In this document: piece after piece, positions 6,707 to 7,496 of the stretch
Layout: each line of letters opens with the position of its first letter
Position numbering within the stretch: the stretch's first letter is position 1
Source of the DNA: an uncultured beta proteobacterium
GTDB lineage: Bacteria; Pseudomonadota; Gammaproteobacteria; Burkholderiales; Burkholderiaceae_C
Assembly: GCA_903859265.1 (NCBI GenBank)
Contig: CAIOLZ010000234.1
Span: 1-7,496, forward strand
Direction of reading: 5' to 3'
DNA: 7,496 bases
Position numbers and translations under genes: made by a program
Notes under the pieces: generated by a model
Seen by the model: the letters and a program-made list of their open reading frames with translations, nothing else
What the model was told of the DNA's origin: nothing
The model's database searches: none

Positions 6707-7496
6707 CTAAATCAACTTCTCATCGGGGTTGGAAATTTTGCGCAAGGGCAAGCTGCGGCCTGTCGGCACCAGCAGGGGCACCTGCGTTGCGCCGCCGGTC
6801 CACATCGGATCTTCGATGCTGTCAAAGACCTCGCGCAGTTTTTGGCCCCAGCTGCCATGCAGCATTTGAAAGTAGGGGTTGTGCTCGTCGATGCAGACCA
6901 CTTTGTCAGTGCGGTACTGGTTGGCTTCGTACACCACCAGGTCCAGCGGCAGGCCCACCGAGAGGTTGGACTTGAGCGTGGAATCCATTGACACCAGGGC
7001 ACATTTGGCGGCTTCGTCAAGGGGCGTAGTGGGCTGAATCACGCGATCGAGTACTGGCTTGCCGTATTTGGACTCGCCGACCTGGAAGTAAGGCGTCTCG
7101 GGGGTGGCTTCAATAAAGTTTCCTGCCGCATAGACCTGAAACAGGCGCATGCCTTCGCCCTTGATCTGCCCGCCAAATATCAGGGAGACATTGAAGTCAA
7201 CCCCGGCTTGCTTCAGGGACTCGGCATCGCGTTCGTGAACACGGCGAATCGCGGCACCCAGCACCCGCGCTGCATCGAACATGCTTTTGGCATTCCAGAT
7301 CGTGACGTCTTCGTCGCCCTCGCTTTCCCGGATGCGCTCGACCTGCAAAATTTCACGCACGCTTTGCGAGATGCTCAGGTTGCCGGCAGACAGCAGGACC
7401 ATGAAACGGTCGTCCGGCTTTTCATAGACGATCATTTTGCGAAAGGTGCTGATCTGGTCCAAACCGGCGTTGGTGCGCGAGTCCGATAGAAAAACC
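6707..7496 (-). CDS. Anbu-type proteasome-like peptidase, 5'-truncated by window edge
   Basis: Anbu proteins are bacterial relatives of HslV and 20S proteasome beta subunits (Ntn hydrolases) that assemble into ring or helical particles. The frame is open to the right edge, so the first roughly ten residues, including the expected N-terminal nucleophile, are missing. The visible part begins VFLSDSRTNAGLDQISTFRKM, the classic Anbu/proteasome segment. It holds the Asp of SDSRTNAG and the Lys of FRKM, which correspond to the active-site Asp and Lys. Further family blocks are FNVSLIFGGQIKGEGMRLFQVYAAGNFIEA, PYFQVGESKYGKP, and the ALVSMDSTLKSNLSVGLPLDL segment that carries the conserved Ser/Asp of the substrate site. 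The stop is TAG at 6707. A TTG at 7462 could be mistaken for a start, but conserved residues continue upstream of it. The usual Anbu partners (transglutaminase-like, alpha-E, ATP-grasp) are not downstream; upstream is not visible. Confidence 0.93.
   Translation of the reverse strand, partial: VFLSDSRTNAGLDQISTFRKMIVYEKPDDRFMVLLSAGNLSISQSVREILQVERIRESEGDEDVTIWNAKSMFDAARVLGAAIRRVHERDAESLKQAGVDFNVSLIFGGQIKGEGMRLFQVYAAGNFIEATPETPYFQVGESKYGKPVLDRVIQPTTPLDEAAKCALVSMDSTLKSNLSVGLPLDLVVYEANQYRTDKVVCIDEHNPYFQMLHGSWGQKLREVFDSIEDPMWTGGATQVPLLVPTGRSLPLRKISNPDEKLI

Noticed and set aside
6707..7462. Complete peptidase gene starting at TTG 7462
   Set aside because: The open frame continues to the window edge and encodes the conserved VFLSDSRTNAG segment before that TTG, so the gene is truncated by the edge and the TTG is internal.

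Overview
The window (7,496 bases, moderately GC-rich) looks like chromosomal DNA of a betaproteobacterium, most likely of the Comamonadaceae (Rhodoferax/Polaromonas-like). That placement is an inference from the character of the GlnRS N-terminus, the Anbu peptidase and the periplasmic binding protein; no ribosomal RNA or other marker is present to confirm it. Every supported gene is on the minus strand, so the window reads biologically from right to left. No tRNA, rRNA, CRISPR array, insertion sequence or integrase was seen.

Layout from right to left (direction of transcription): a 5'-truncated Anbu-type, proteasome-like peptidase (7496-6707); an alpha/beta hydrolase starting at TTG (6664-5855); a soluble GAF-PAS sensor histidine kinase (5830-4019); a response regulator with REC, degenerate GGDEF and intact EAL domains (4022-2262); and a small P-loop protein of a phage-like ATPase/kinase family (2231-1641). 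Gaps are 42, 24, -4 and 30 bases, so these five probably form one operon. Its promoter lies outside the window, and no convincing terminator follows the last gene. A 202-base intergenic region (1439-1640) comes next, with an inverted repeat that resembles two head-to-head DnaA boxes. Then come a stand-alone branched-chain amino-acid-type binding protein (1438-296), a very clean rho-independent terminator (276-246), and the first 72 codons of glnS (216-1), cut by the window edge.

How they may work together: the kinase lacks membrane segments and should sense a cytoplasmic signal. It most likely phosphorylates the adjoining regulator, whose EAL domain keeps all its catalytic residues while its GGDEF site is ruined, so the expected output is lowering of cyclic di-GMP. 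The regulator is followed by the P-loop protein, whose Walker A motif has Asp where the Gly before the Lys is expected. That protein, tied to a c-di-GMP phosphodiesterase, is the most unusual item here. Links of the peptidase and hydrolase to this pathway rest on co-orientation and close spacing only.
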